The notes beneath the pieces were generated by a model. The model was not told the DNA's origin. It searched no databases and saw only the letters and a list, made by a program, of their open reading frames with translations. Below, one piece after another: positions 45,692-55,015 of a stretch of DNA of 64,000 nt. Where the stretch lies: positions 124,001 through 188,000 of the forward strand of contig NZ_SMFQ01000002.1 of assembly GCF_004339015.1 (NCBI RefSeq), read 5' to 3'. The stretch is from Cocleimonas flava. GTDB taxonomy: Bacteria > Pseudomonadota > Gammaproteobacteria > Thiotrichales > Thiotrichaceae. The position numbers were made by a program, and so were the translations under genes. Every line of letters starts with the position of its first letter. Positions within the stretch are counted from its first letter, which is position 1.

Positions 45692-45746
45692 CCACTATTT
45701 ACCACAAATATACACTTATTTTCCCATATTACCACTTATTAACCAC
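45692..45746 (-). promoter_or_regulatory. candidate MraZ operator: phased GTGG repeats
   Basis: On the minus strand GTGG or close variants (TGGG, GTGT) recur with starts at about 45692, 45702, 45712, 45723, 45732 and 45743, that is every 10 bp or so, one helical turn. MraZ proteins bind such direct repeats in front of mraZ in other bacteria. The rest of 45640-45992 is AT-rich, with an 8-bp dyad GATATCTA/TAGATATC at 45947-45968 and no gene. Confidence 0.6.
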
Positions 45747-45992
45747 AAAACAAGCACTCTTTTAGGTAAGAAACCTCTTTAAAAGACAAGCAGTTAGAGG
45801 TATCGAGAAGATTTCGACACAAGATAGATTGGATTAATTTTCTTAATTAGATAGATACAAAGGAGATTCTAGATATTACATTAAGAGTGTATCTTTTTTG
45901 TTCGCCAAAAAGCGATATTGATGATATTTAGGGTGAGTTTTACCCGGATATCTAGATCATTAGATATCTGAAAGTACATAATTTTTGATTGA

Positions 45993-46709
45993 TTAGAGAG
46001 CTTTACTATTTATTATAAAATTCAAACACTTTTTATCTTCTGTAATACCTGCATTCGAACCGTGATTCGCGCTAGCGCTCTCTTCGAAAACGACGTTATC
46101 CGCGCTGATAAGCAAATTCCCCCCATTTCTTAAGTAACACTCAAGATGATTAAACTCCTGCTGCGACATACCAGGTTCAACAATTAAAAACGGACAATAA
46201 GCGGGATTACACAACAATAAGTTGCCATCAATTTTCTGATACTTTAATCCTATTGGCCTGAGCGCTTCAGACAAACCGAAGTCCTCATTACCTTCTATCT
46301 GATCACTAATTTCAGGAAGACAGGCAACAGAATTACCGCCAGCCCCTTCATTTAGATTTGAAAAGGCTCCCCAGAGTAATTCCAAACGCGAACTATATGA
46401 CCAACCTTTTCTCAGCATGCCAGATATTCTTTCAGGGAGTATCCCAATAATGCTGGAACCTACAGAGCCATAAACCACCATATCCAGATACGGCTCACTA
46501 GGCTGTATGATTTTGGGAGAAGAAGAGCAATCAAGAGAGGGTTTATCTGGAGCAACTTCCGAATAAAGGAACGTTAAGTTAGACAGTCGTCTTTTAATTC
46601 CTATATTTTGACACAGGATTGTCTGCTGATCGTAGTCACGACCGAGCAATGTTTCCGTCAAATTTAACAGCAAGGTTTCATCTGGGTCCAACGCATAGCT
46701 AGCGAGCAT
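45993..46709 (-). CDS. protein of unknown function
   Basis: 238 residues; I do not recognise a family. No signal peptide or transmembrane helix is evident. The C-terminal part (NLLLCNPAYCPFLIVEPGMSQQEFNHLECYLRNGGNLLIS) resembles the 'open-ended list then GGNLLIS' strand of class I glutamine-amidotransferase-like folds, but catalytic residues are not evident. The start at 46709 is chosen because AAGGAG lies exactly 6 nt upstream; the frame stays open to 46811 without a ribosome site. It stands between mraZ and rnpB with no obvious partner. Confidence 0.6.
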   Translation of the reverse strand: MLASYALDPDETLLLNLTETLLGRDYDQQTILCQNIGIKRRLSNLTFLYSEVAPDKPSLDCSSSPKIIQPSEPYLDMVVYGSVGSSIIGILPERISGMLRKGWSYSSRLELLWGAFSNLNEGAGGNSVACLPEISDQIEGNEDFGLSEALRPIGLKYQKIDGNLLLCNPAYCPFLIVEPGMSQQEFNHLECYLRNGGNLLISADNVVFEESASANHGSNAGITEDKKCLNFIINSKAL

Positions 46710-46974
46710 AACCATCTCCTTACAATGAGTAACATCGACTTTGATGCATAACTCACTATAAGCATTAACCATGCCAAATAACGACAAAAGGTAATTCTTG
46801 TTTAATAACAATAACTTAAAAGAAACGTAAAAGAATACAGCAATATTTCAAGAAAACTAATTGCAAACAATCAACTACTTTAAGTGTAAAGATTTGTCTC
46901 TACACTCAAGCTCTCAAGATATTGATTTCAATATTAATTTAACAACCCGAACGGGTATAAGAACAGATAAAAGT

Positions 46975-47330
<356 letters not shown>

Positions 47331-47392
47331 GCGCGCAGTGTAACAAAGTACAAACAAAAGTAACGATAAATGTTAGACAGATTCAAGATAAA

Positions 47393-48145
47393 TTAGACCT
47401 CAGCTATTACCGTCTTGCAGGGAGAGACTTCCTCAAGACAAGCCGCTCTATAAATTAGCTGCAAACAGCTATCCGCATACTCATCAACCGTCTGCTCGGC
47501 ATTATGATATTTCCACGGCTTTAGATAACGTTCCTGAATCATCGAAAGCGCCATCGTCGCAACAAAACCAGATTTGTGACAAGCCTGTAAATCAGGAGAT
47601 AATTTAGATATTAATTTATCCAGCTCCCCTACTTGGGCTAACTCTAGGTTCTTTGATTCTTCCTGATCTATTTGCGGCAGACATTTTGTTTCGAAATACA
47701 GGAAATTAAACCACGCCTGCATAATCGTCGATGCATAGAGATAACCTTTCACAAGCACTCTTAGGGCTTCCATAGGGTCTTCCTGCTCCCGCGACTCTTC
47801 AACGATATCTTCACAAATGAAAGCAACCACATCTTTTACTATAATAGCTATAGCATCTTTGCTTGAAATACTGGAATAAAGTCCTCCCATGCTCAAACCT
47901 GTTTCAGCAGAAAGGTCTCTAAGTGACATGGCATGAAAACCAATTTTTGGTGATATCAAAAAAGTCGCATTAAAGATTTTTTGCAAATTACGTATCGCAA
48001 ACTTCTCTTTACTGACCTTAATTTTGTCCTTATTTCTTTCAAAGATCATTGAGTATAGACGATCACCTTTATATTCAAAGTGCTCTTCAAACTCTTTAAA
48101 TGTAGTAAAGGTATGTTGCTGTATTTCAGGAGATGTCGATGACAC
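47393..48145 (-). CDS. TetR-family regulator, probable repressor of the fad genes
   Basis: 250 residues. A helix-turn-helix region lies at about 50-100 (FHAMSLRDLSAETGLSMGGLYSSISSKDAI), preceded by an unusually long N-terminal arm of about 45 residues, with an all-helical ligand domain after. It starts at GTG 48145; the next Met, at residue 33, has no ribosome site. It is divergent from fadE, whose promoter carries a perfect TetR-type dyad. TetR proteins of fatty-acid operons (PsrA/FadR types) respond to acyl-CoA; that ligand is inference here. Confidence 0.82.
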   Translation of the reverse strand: MSSTSPEIQQHTFTTFKEFEEHFEYKGDRLYSMIFERNKDKIKVSKEKFAIRNLQKIFNATFLISPKIGFHAMSLRDLSAETGLSMGGLYSSISSKDAIAIIVKDVVAFICEDIVEESREQEDPMEALRVLVKGYLYASTIMQAWFNFLYFETKCLPQIDQEESKNLELAQVGELDKLISKLSPDLQACHKSGFVATMALSMIQERYLKPWKYHNAEQTVDEYADSCLQLIYRAACLEEVSPCKTVIAEV

Positions 48146-48212
48146 GTATTAAAACCCTATTGTTATAAATAATAAAAAATGATCTAGAAACAAAACGATT
48201 ATAGAAATGTTC

Positions 48213-48259
48213 TTGACAAAAAGCATACTACAGTCTTTAATAAAAAGCGAACGCTCGCT
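48213..48259 (+). promoter_or_regulatory. sigma-70 promoter with TetR-type operator for fadE
   Basis: TTGACA (48213-48218), 17 bp, TTTAAT (48236-48241) is near consensus. The dyad AGCGA-N4-TCGCT (48246-48259) covers the expected start point, so a bound TetR dimer would block initiation. The leader to fadE is about 70 nt. Confidence 0.75.
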
Positions 48260-48319
48260 CTATTTTTAATTTGATGAGATAGAGTTCAACAATAAAAACT
48301 TAAATCAGGATTTTTTAAT

Positions 48320-50791
48320 ATGTTAAATCTTTTTCTTATTCTCATTGCTGTTGCAGGTTTTGTAGCCATCGCATATCGCGGTGACCGTATTATGTATACA
48401 AGTATCCTTGGTGCAGTATTAACACTGATCACACTTGTTAGTAGTGCGAGTGGCATTTTAACCGTGCTTTTTGCATTGATAACCGCAGCTACTTTGGTTT
48501 TCTCTCTTCCGGGTGTACGCACTAAGTTGATCTCGGCTCCGATGCTATCAATGGTACGTAAAATATTGCCGCCAATTTCAGAAACGGAACAAGAAGCTAT
48601 TGATGCTGGAACTGTATGGTGGGACGGTGAACTCTTTAGTGGCAAGCCAAACTGGAATAGCTTACTGAGTGCAGCAAAACCAGAGTTATCAGAAGAAGAA
48701 CAGGCTTTCCTGGATGGCCCAGTAAATGAATTGTCACGCATGTCTAATGCATGGAAGATCAACCACGACTGGAGCATCATCCCGGATGAGATCATCCAGT
48801 ACGTACTCGATAATGGCTTCCTTGGGATGATTATTCCAAAAAAATACGGCGGTCTTGATTTCTCTGCAGTAGCACAGTCTAGAGTTCTACTTAAGCTCAG
48901 CAACACAGGCAGTGGTATTAGTTACCTAGTAGGCGTACCTAATTCATTAGGTCCTGGTGAGCTATTAATTAAATACGGTACAGAAGAGCAAAAAGAATAT
49001 TACCTACCACGTTTAGCTAGCGGTAAAGAAATCCCATGTTTCGCGCTAACAAGTCCAACCGCTGGGTCAGATGCAACATCGATTTCTGATACTGGTGTGG
49101 TTTGTATGGGCGAGCATGAAGGTGAACAAGTATTAGGTATCAAACTTAATTTCTCTAAGCGTTACATTACATTAGCGCCAATCGCTACATTGATTGGTTT
49201 GGCTTTCCGCTTACAAGATCCTGATGGATTAATTGGTGATACAGAAGACTACGGTATTACTTGTGCCCTAATCCCACGCTCTACTCCAGGCTTAGAAATT
49301 GGCCGTAGACACTTACCAATTGGCGATGCGTTCTTAAACGGTCCTATAAAGGGTGAAGATCTGTTTGTACCACTCGATTCTATTATCGGTGGCAAGGAAA
49401 TGGCCGGTAAAGGCTGGCGTATGCTGGTTAACTGTTTATCAGTAGGCCGTGCAGTGACATTACCGACAACAGGTCAGGTTATCAGCAAGCGTTGTACTTT
49501 AGGTACTAGCTCTTATGCCAACCTACGTAGTCAGTTTGGCGTTAACATCGCTAAGTTCGAAGGCGTACAAAAGCCCCTCGCACGCATGGCTGGTTTAACG
49601 TACATCATTGAAGCAGCAAGTATTCAGACGATTCAATCAATCGTTGATGGCAACAAGCCAAGCGTACCTTCGGCCATACTTAAATATCACTGTACAGAAA
49701 TGGCACGTCAATGTGTGATCGACGCAATGGATATTCACGGTGGCAAGGCTGTAATGAAAGGTCCGGGTAACTATATCTCTTCATTATACGAATCAGTACC
49801 GGTTGCGATTACGGTAGAAGGTGCAAACATTCTTACGCGTAACCTAATGATCTTTGGTCAAGGTGCAATCCGCTCTCATCCTTATGTATTAGATGAAATG
49901 GAATTAGCACATGCAGAAGACAATCAGGAGACATTGAAGAAGTTTGATACAGTTCTGTCATCGCATATTGGTTATGGCGCGACAAACTTCGCTCGCTCTT
50001 TAGTACTTGGCTTAGGCTTCCCTGGCGCGAGTATTAAAGAAAACAAAAACGCTGATCCTTACTACAAGCATATCAATCGCTTAAGTGGCATCTTCGCTTT
50101 AGCTGCTGATGCATCAATGCTAAGTCTTGGCGCTAAGCTTAAGTTCAAAGAAAACCTATCTGCACGTTTAGGCGATTTACTCAGCACCTTATTCCTCGCG
50201 AGTATGGTACTCAAGCATCACAAAGATACTGGGTATAATGAAGAAGAATGGCCGATTGTTCAGTGGTCTTTAGATCACCTGTTACATGAATACCAGATAG
50301 CTTTTGATGAATTAATGGCTAACTTCCCGAACCGCGCTGTCGCATTCATGGTTAAGAAAGCAGCTTTCCCGATTGGCGGAGGCTTCAAAGCACCAACTGA
50401 TAACCTTGAAAAGAAAGTGGTAGAAGTAATCAGCACTAACAATGCATCAAGAGATCGTTTAACTGACGGACTATATATGGAGCTTGAAGAGCTGAACCCA
50501 CTGGCACAGGCAAATAAGGTATTCCTTGATAGTCTTGAGTTACAACCGTTACAGGCAAAACTCAAAACCGCTATTAAAGACGGCACTCTGCCTAAAACCT
50601 TTGGCCAGGAGTTATTAGATGCAGCTGTTAAACAAGCTGTTATTACGGCCCAGGAAGCTGAGCAACTAAGCAATCATTACGCGGATGTGATGGGCGTTGT
50701 GAACGTAGATGACTTTGACGAGTCTGAATTAATTCGTGTTGCTTACAAAAAACCAAGAGCCAAGAAAGCAGCTCTTAAAAAAGCAGTTTAA
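48320..50791 (+). CDS. fadE: acyl-CoA dehydrogenase FadE
   Basis: 823 residues, the length of the large E. coli-type FadE. The first 65 residues are hydrophobic with two to three helices, then the dehydrogenase core: WKINHDWSIIPDEI, GFLGMIIPKKYGGLDFS, FALTSPTAGSDATSI, and an AMDIHGGKAVMKGPGNY segment. It carries out the first oxidation step of beta-oxidation at the membrane. It is the first gene after the regulated promoter and is followed by a GC-rich hairpin. Confidence 0.95.
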   Translation: MLNLFLILIAVAGFVAIAYRGDRIMYTSILGAVLTLITLVSSASGILTVLFALITAATLVFSLPGVRTKLISAPMLSMVRKILPPISETEQEAIDAGTVWWDGELFSGKPNWNSLLSAAKPELSEEEQAFLDGPVNELSRMSNAWKINHDWSIIPDEIIQYVLDNGFLGMIIPKKYGGLDFSAVAQSRVLLKLSNTGSGISYLVGVPNSLGPGELLIKYGTEEQKEYYLPRLASGKEIPCFALTSPTAGSDATSISDTGVVCMGEHEGEQVLGIKLNFSKRYITLAPIATLIGLAFRLQDPDGLIGDTEDYGITCALIPRSTPGLEIGRRHLPIGDAFLNGPIKGEDLFVPLDSIIGGKEMAGKGWRMLVNCLSVGRAVTLPTTGQVISKRCTLGTSSYANLRSQFGVNIAKFEGVQKPLARMAGLTYIIEAASIQTIQSIVDGNKPSVPSAILKYHCTEMARQCVIDAMDIHGGKAVMKGPGNYISSLYESVPVAITVEGANILTRNLMIFGQGAIRSHPYVLDEMELAHAEDNQETLKKFDTVLSSHIGYGATNFARSLVLGLGFPGASIKENKNADPYYKHINRLSGIFALAADASMLSLGAKLKFKENLSARLGDLLSTLFLASMVLKHHKDTGYNEEEWPIVQWSLDHLLHEYQIAFDELMANFPNRAVAFMVKKAAFPIGGGFKAPTDNLEKKVVEVISTNNASRDRLTDGLYMELEELNPLAQANKVFLDSLELQPLQAKLKTAIKDGTLPKTFGQELLDAAVKQAVITAQEAEQLSNHYADVMGVVNVDDFDESELIRVAYKKPRAKKAALKKAV

Positions 50792-50801
50792 TGGCTTAAC
50801 A

Positions 50802-50831
50802 TTGAGCGCTTCGTAAAACAGAAGCGCTCAA
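50802..50831 (+). terminator. hairpin after fadE
   Basis: TTGAGCGCTTC and GAAGCGCTCAA form an 11-bp perfect stem with an 8-nt loop. The following bases are A-rich rather than T-rich on the plus strand, so it may protect the fadE message rather than end it. A CACCCCCC half unit with a T tail follows 41 bp later. Confidence 0.5.
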
Positions 50832-50871
50832 TAAAAAAACCAGTGTAATCGGTGATAAAGAACATTAAAAA

Positions 50872-50900
50872 GTCACCCCCCTACTTACAGGCTGTTTTTT
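50872..50900 (+). repeat. CACCCCCCTACTT repeat, half unit
   Basis: GTCACCCCCCTACTTACAGG, then CTGTTTTTT, between fadE and the next beta-oxidation gene, with the T tail in the direction of transcription. Confidence 0.8.
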
Positions 50901-50963
50901 AAAACAAGAAAAATTGTAATAAATAAATAGTAGTTAAAGAAAACAATTAGGAGAAATTAAATC

Positions 50964-53369
50964 ATGGCAGAGATTGCCTTTTCGGATATCAAGTTGATTA
51001 ACAAGATACCAGTTATAAAGAAAGCCGCTATTCTTGGCGCAGGCGTCATGGGCGCTCAGATTGCAGCACATTTTGCAAATGCAGGAATACCAGCATTACT
51101 ATTCGATCTACCTGCTGAAGGTAAAGACAAAAGTGCGACAGCGACCGGTGCGATAAAAGCACTTGCCAAACAAAAGCCAGAGCCACTTGCTCTAGGCCGT
51201 TTAAGCAAATTACTGACGGCTTGTAACTACGATGACGATCTAGACAAACTAGATGATTGTGATTTAATTATCGAAGTTATCGCAGAACGCGCTGACTGGA
51301 AAATTGATCTTTACAAGAAGCTTGTTCCGCATCTGAATGAGAATACCATTCTTGCGAGTAACACTTCGGGTATCTCCATAGAGTTATTGGCAGAAGGTGT
51401 TCCAGATCAGTTTAAAGATCAGTTCCTCGGCATTCACTTCTTTAACCCACCACGTTATATGCCTTTGGTTGAAATCATCGGCCATCCGGGCACACGTGCG
51501 GATGTAATGGATAATGTTGAAGCATTCCTGGTTAGTACATTAGGTAAAGGCGTGGTTCGTGCTAAAGACACCACTAACTTTATCGCGAACCGTATCGGTG
51601 TATTCTCAATTTTAGTCACGCTTTATCACGCAGAACGTTTGGGCATTAACTTTGAAACAGTTGATGAACTTACAGGCGCGAAAATCGGCCGTCCTAAAAG
51701 TGCAACCCTACGTACAGCCGACGTTGTTGGTTTAGACACACTACGTCACGTTATTAATGGCGTAGTTGATAACCTAAAAGACGATCCTTGGGCTGACCTT
51801 TTCAAAGTACCCGCATGGATGGATACGTTAGTTGAAAATGGCGCACTGGGCTCAAAAACCAGAAAAGGTGTTTACAAGAAAGAAGGTAAAGACATTCTCG
51901 TATTCGAACCTAAAGATGGTTCGTACCGCAAACGTAAAGTGAAAATTCCGGGTAAAGTTGAAAAAGCTGTTAAAGATTTCAAAAACCCGGACAGACTTGC
52001 AAACCTACGCAGTATTAATGATCCACACGCAGAATTCCTTTGGTGTATTCACCGTGATGCAATGCATTACTGTGCGCACTTATTAGAAGACATTGCCGAT
52101 AACGCACGCGATATCGACATGGCAATTCGTTGGGGCTTCGGCTGGAAACAAGGACCTTTTGAAATCTGGCAGTCTGCAGGCTGGAATAAAGTTGCAGGCA
52201 TGATCAAAGAAGACATCGCAGCAGGCAAAACTCCTTGTGACCTCCCTCTTCCAAATTGGGTTTCTGAAATCGATGCGATACACAACGAAGAAGGCTCATG
52301 GTCTGCGAGCGCTAATGCTTATAAAGCACCATCGTCTCTAGATGTATACAAACGTCAGCGCTGGCCAGAAAGTGTCGTTGGAGCAAAGAAGCCAGAACAA
52401 AAAACTATCTTCGAAAACGATGCGTGCCACTTCTGGCTTACGGATGATGATATCGGTGTTATTAGTTTCAAAACTAAAATGCACACCATCAGCGATCCTG
52501 TTTTAGAAAGCTTAAATCAAGCGCTTGATATCAGTGAAAAGCAATTACGCGGCATGGTTATCTGGCATCCAGATGCGCCATTCAGCGCAGGTGCTGACCT
52601 TAAGTCATTTATGCCCGTTGCCATGAAAAGCATGCTCCCAGGCAATAATGGTCTGGATGAGTTATTAGCGAAATTCCAGGCTACATTATGTCGCCTGCGT
52701 AAATCTAATGTACCTGTCGTTTCAGGTGTTCAAGGACTAACACTGGGTGGTGGTTGCGAAATGATGATGCAAACCGACCGTGCAGTAGTCGCATTAGAAA
52801 GTTATATCGGTTTAGTTGAAGTCGGTGTTGGTTTAATCCCTGCAGCGAGTGGTTGCATGGAATTCGCACGACGCGCCAGCATTGCAGCCAAAGGCGGTGA
52901 TGTATTTGAAGGCATCAAAAATGCGTTCGAAGTTATCGGCATGGGTAAGGTTGCGACCAGCGCACATCAGGCAAAAGACTTCGGCTTCTTACGTGAAACC
53001 GACATCATTGTGATGAACAAAGACGAAGTGCTTCACACTGCACTAGCTCAAGTTCGCGCATTAGATGCAGCAAACTACAGACCACAGCCAGAGCTACCGA
53101 TTACAGCAGCAGGTCGTGGCGCCATTGCCAATATCAAAGCAGCGATGACGAATATGCACGCGGGTCAGTTTATCTCTGATTACGATATGGAAATCGGCGT
53201 AAAAGTGGCAGAAGCATTATGTGGCGGTGATGTTGATACTGGCACACCACTGACTGAAGAATGGTATTTACGCAAAGAGCGCGAAGGTTTCCGTAGTCTA
53301 ATCAAGAACCTTAAAACGCATAAACGTGTTAAGCACATGCTAGATACTGGCAAGCCGCTACGTAACTAA
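50964..53369 (+). CDS. 3-hydroxyacyl-CoA dehydrogenase / enoyl-CoA hydratase fusion, dehydrogenase first
   Basis: 801 residues. The NAD-binding dehydrogenase is N-terminal (AAILGAGVMGAQIAAHFANAG near 22-42, HFFNPPRYMPLVEIIGH, FIANRIGVFS) and the hydratase C-terminal (about 480-690, FSAGADLKSFM, LGGGCEMMMQTDRAVV). This order is the reverse of FadB/FadJ and matches FadN-type proteins. It performs the hydration and second oxidation of beta-oxidation. GGAG precedes the ATG; thiolase follows after 113 bp. Confidence 0.93.
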   Translation: MAEIAFSDIKLINKIPVIKKAAILGAGVMGAQIAAHFANAGIPALLFDLPAEGKDKSATATGAIKALAKQKPEPLALGRLSKLLTACNYDDDLDKLDDCDLIIEVIAERADWKIDLYKKLVPHLNENTILASNTSGISIELLAEGVPDQFKDQFLGIHFFNPPRYMPLVEIIGHPGTRADVMDNVEAFLVSTLGKGVVRAKDTTNFIANRIGVFSILVTLYHAERLGINFETVDELTGAKIGRPKSATLRTADVVGLDTLRHVINGVVDNLKDDPWADLFKVPAWMDTLVENGALGSKTRKGVYKKEGKDILVFEPKDGSYRKRKVKIPGKVEKAVKDFKNPDRLANLRSINDPHAEFLWCIHRDAMHYCAHLLEDIADNARDIDMAIRWGFGWKQGPFEIWQSAGWNKVAGMIKEDIAAGKTPCDLPLPNWVSEIDAIHNEEGSWSASANAYKAPSSLDVYKRQRWPESVVGAKKPEQKTIFENDACHFWLTDDDIGVISFKTKMHTISDPVLESLNQALDISEKQLRGMVIWHPDAPFSAGADLKSFMPVAMKSMLPGNNGLDELLAKFQATLCRLRKSNVPVVSGVQGLTLGGGCEMMMQTDRAVVALESYIGLVEVGVGLIPAASGCMEFARRASIAAKGGDVFEGIKNAFEVIGMGKVATSAHQAKDFGFLRETDIIVMNKDEVLHTALAQVRALDAANYRPQPELPITAAGRGAIANIKAAMTNMHAGQFISDYDMEIGVKVAEALCGGDVDTGTPLTEEWYLRKEREGFRSLIKNLKTHKRVKHMLDTGKPLRN

Positions 53370-53403
53370 AAATGCAACTGTAAAGCATACTCATTAATAA
53401 AAA

Positions 53404-53459
53404 TGACACCCCCCCTACTTATAGGCACTTTTTTTAGTGATCGAATAAGTAGGGAGGCT
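53404..53459 (+). repeat. CACCCCCC repeat unit plus degraded inverse partner
   Basis: TGACACCCCCCCTACTTATA, then GGCACTTTTTTT (53404-53435), followed at 53445-53458 by AATAAGTAGGGAGG, a shortened unit in the opposite orientation. It lies between the fusion gene and thiolase. Confidence 0.75.
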
Positions 53460-53482
53460 AATAAGATAGGAAGATATTAAAA

Positions 53483-54667
53483 ATGACAGAACAAGCATAT
53501 ATCGTTGCTGCAAGAAGAACCCCAGTTGGTAAAGCGCCACGTGGTGTTTTTAGCACAACTCGACCAGATGATTTACTGGTTCATGTATTAAAAGGCGCAA
53601 TCGAAGATTGTGGCGGATTAAAAGGGCAACAAATCGATGACCTCGTTATCGGTTGTGCAATGCCAGAAGCAGAGCAAGGTCTCAACGTCGCACGGATCGC
53701 AGGATTACTTGCGGGATTACCTGAAAGCGTACCGGGTTACACCGTCAACCGTTTTTGTGCATCGGGACTTCAAAGTGTTGCGAATGCAGCAGATCAGATT
53801 CGTTTGGGCGAAGCGGATATCGTCATCGCAGGCGGTCTGGAATCAATGAGCATCGTGCCGATGATGGGCCACAAGGTTTCAATGAACCCAGCAATCTTTG
53901 AGAACGATGATGTTGCGATTGCCTACGGCATGGGAATCACCGCAGAAAACGTCGCAAAGAAATGGAAAGTTAGCCGTGAAGCGCAAGATGAATTCGCACT
54001 AAACAGCCATTTGAAAGCACTAGCCGCTCAAGAAGCTGGCCACTTCAATGCAGAGATACTGCCGTTTGAAGTACAACAACACGTACCGGGCGCTGATGGT
54101 ACCGTACAAATTATCAAGAAAATGGTATCTGCAGACGAAGGACCACGTGCAGGCAGTACGCTTGAAGGTCTTGCAAAGCTACGTCCTGTATTTGCTGCAG
54201 AAGGCAGTGTAACGGCAGGTAACAGCTCACAGATGAGTGATGGCGCAGGCGCAGTGGTACTGATGAGCGAATCTAAAATGAAAGAGCTTGGCCTAGAGCC
54301 ACTAGCACGTTTCGTAGGTTACTCCGTTGCAGGTGTTCCACCAGAAATTATGGGTATCGGGCCGAAAGAAGCGATTCCAAAACTACTCAAGCAAACAGGC
54401 GTTAGCTTAAATAGCGTTGACTGGATCGAGCTTAACGAAGCATTCGCAGCTCAAGCACTTGCGGTAATGCAAGAAGTTAACCTAGACCCAAGTAAAGTAA
54501 ACCCACTTGGTGGCGCAATCGCATGGGGACATCCTTTGGGGGCAACTGGCGCAGTGCGTACCGCGACTATGGTTCATGGTTTGCAACGCACTGGCGGATC
54601 ACATGGCATGGTTTCTATGTGTATTGGAACAGGAATGGGAGCGGCAGGGCTGTTCGAACGTTGCTAA
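53483..54667 (+). CDS. acetyl-CoA C-acyltransferase (thiolase)
   Basis: 394 residues. The acyl-accepting Cys92 lies in NRFCASGLQ, the His in GGAIAWGHPLGATGA (about 350), and the second Cys380 in SMCIGTGMGAAG; the NEAFA motif is also present. It cleaves 3-ketoacyl-CoA to acetyl-CoA in the last step of beta-oxidation. It is probably the FadA/FadI partner of the upstream fusion. AGGA precedes the ATG, and a terminator lies 182 bp downstream. Confidence 0.94.
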   Translation: MTEQAYIVAARRTPVGKAPRGVFSTTRPDDLLVHVLKGAIEDCGGLKGQQIDDLVIGCAMPEAEQGLNVARIAGLLAGLPESVPGYTVNRFCASGLQSVANAADQIRLGEADIVIAGGLESMSIVPMMGHKVSMNPAIFENDDVAIAYGMGITAENVAKKWKVSREAQDEFALNSHLKALAAQEAGHFNAEILPFEVQQHVPGADGTVQIIKKMVSADEGPRAGSTLEGLAKLRPVFAAEGSVTAGNSSQMSDGAGAVVLMSESKMKELGLEPLARFVGYSVAGVPPEIMGIGPKEAIPKLLKQTGVSLNSVDWIELNEAFAAQALAVMQEVNLDPSKVNPLGGAIAWGHPLGATGAVRTATMVHGLQRTGGSHGMVSMCIGTGMGAAGLFERC

Positions 54668-54698
54668 ATTGTTTTTGGATTAAAATGGCTTGAATCTC

Positions 54699-54763
54699 CT
54701 ACCTTCTCCTTAAAAACTCGCAAAATAGTCATACTATTCTGCTCGCTTTTATGAAGAAGGTAG
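54699..54763. repeat. 65-bp palindromic element behind thiolase
   Basis: Outer arms CTACCTTCT / AGAAGGTAG and an inner hairpin GCAAAATAGT-cat-ACTATTCTGC. No T run follows. It lies in the 348-bp gap 54668-55015, which otherwise holds the terminator at 54849 and no gene. It may be a dispersed REP-like sequence. Confidence 0.6.
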
Positions 54764-54848
54764 AAAATTACGCTCATTTTTCTCTCAACAAATTCGGATA
54801 TAAAGATATACCTACATAAGAACACTAATTAGTAAAAAGCGTAACACG

Positions 54849-54900
54849 CAAAGTGGCGGGGGGGATTTTCTTCTTGCCGAACCTCGCCACTTTGTTTTTT
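54849..54900 (+). terminator. intrinsic terminator after the thiolase gene
   Basis: CAAAGTGGCG and CGCCACTTTG form a 10-bp stem with a 26-nt loop containing GGGGGG, followed by TTTTTT. It would end the fad transcript and isolates the SDR gene, which needs its own promoter. Confidence 0.75.
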
Positions 54901-55015
54901 ATTTCTGTTTTTTTATTCATGCTTACTTTGTGTTTATTCATTTATAGTTTATTCATATAAGCATTCAATTCGCTGTATTCTCTTCGTTTAACAAAAACGT
55001 TTAAAAAGGCTAACT

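Noticed and set aside
46710-46811. Longer start for the unknown gene before rnpB
   Set aside because: No ribosome site at the upstream TTG or ATG codons, whereas AAGGAG stands 6 nt before 46709.
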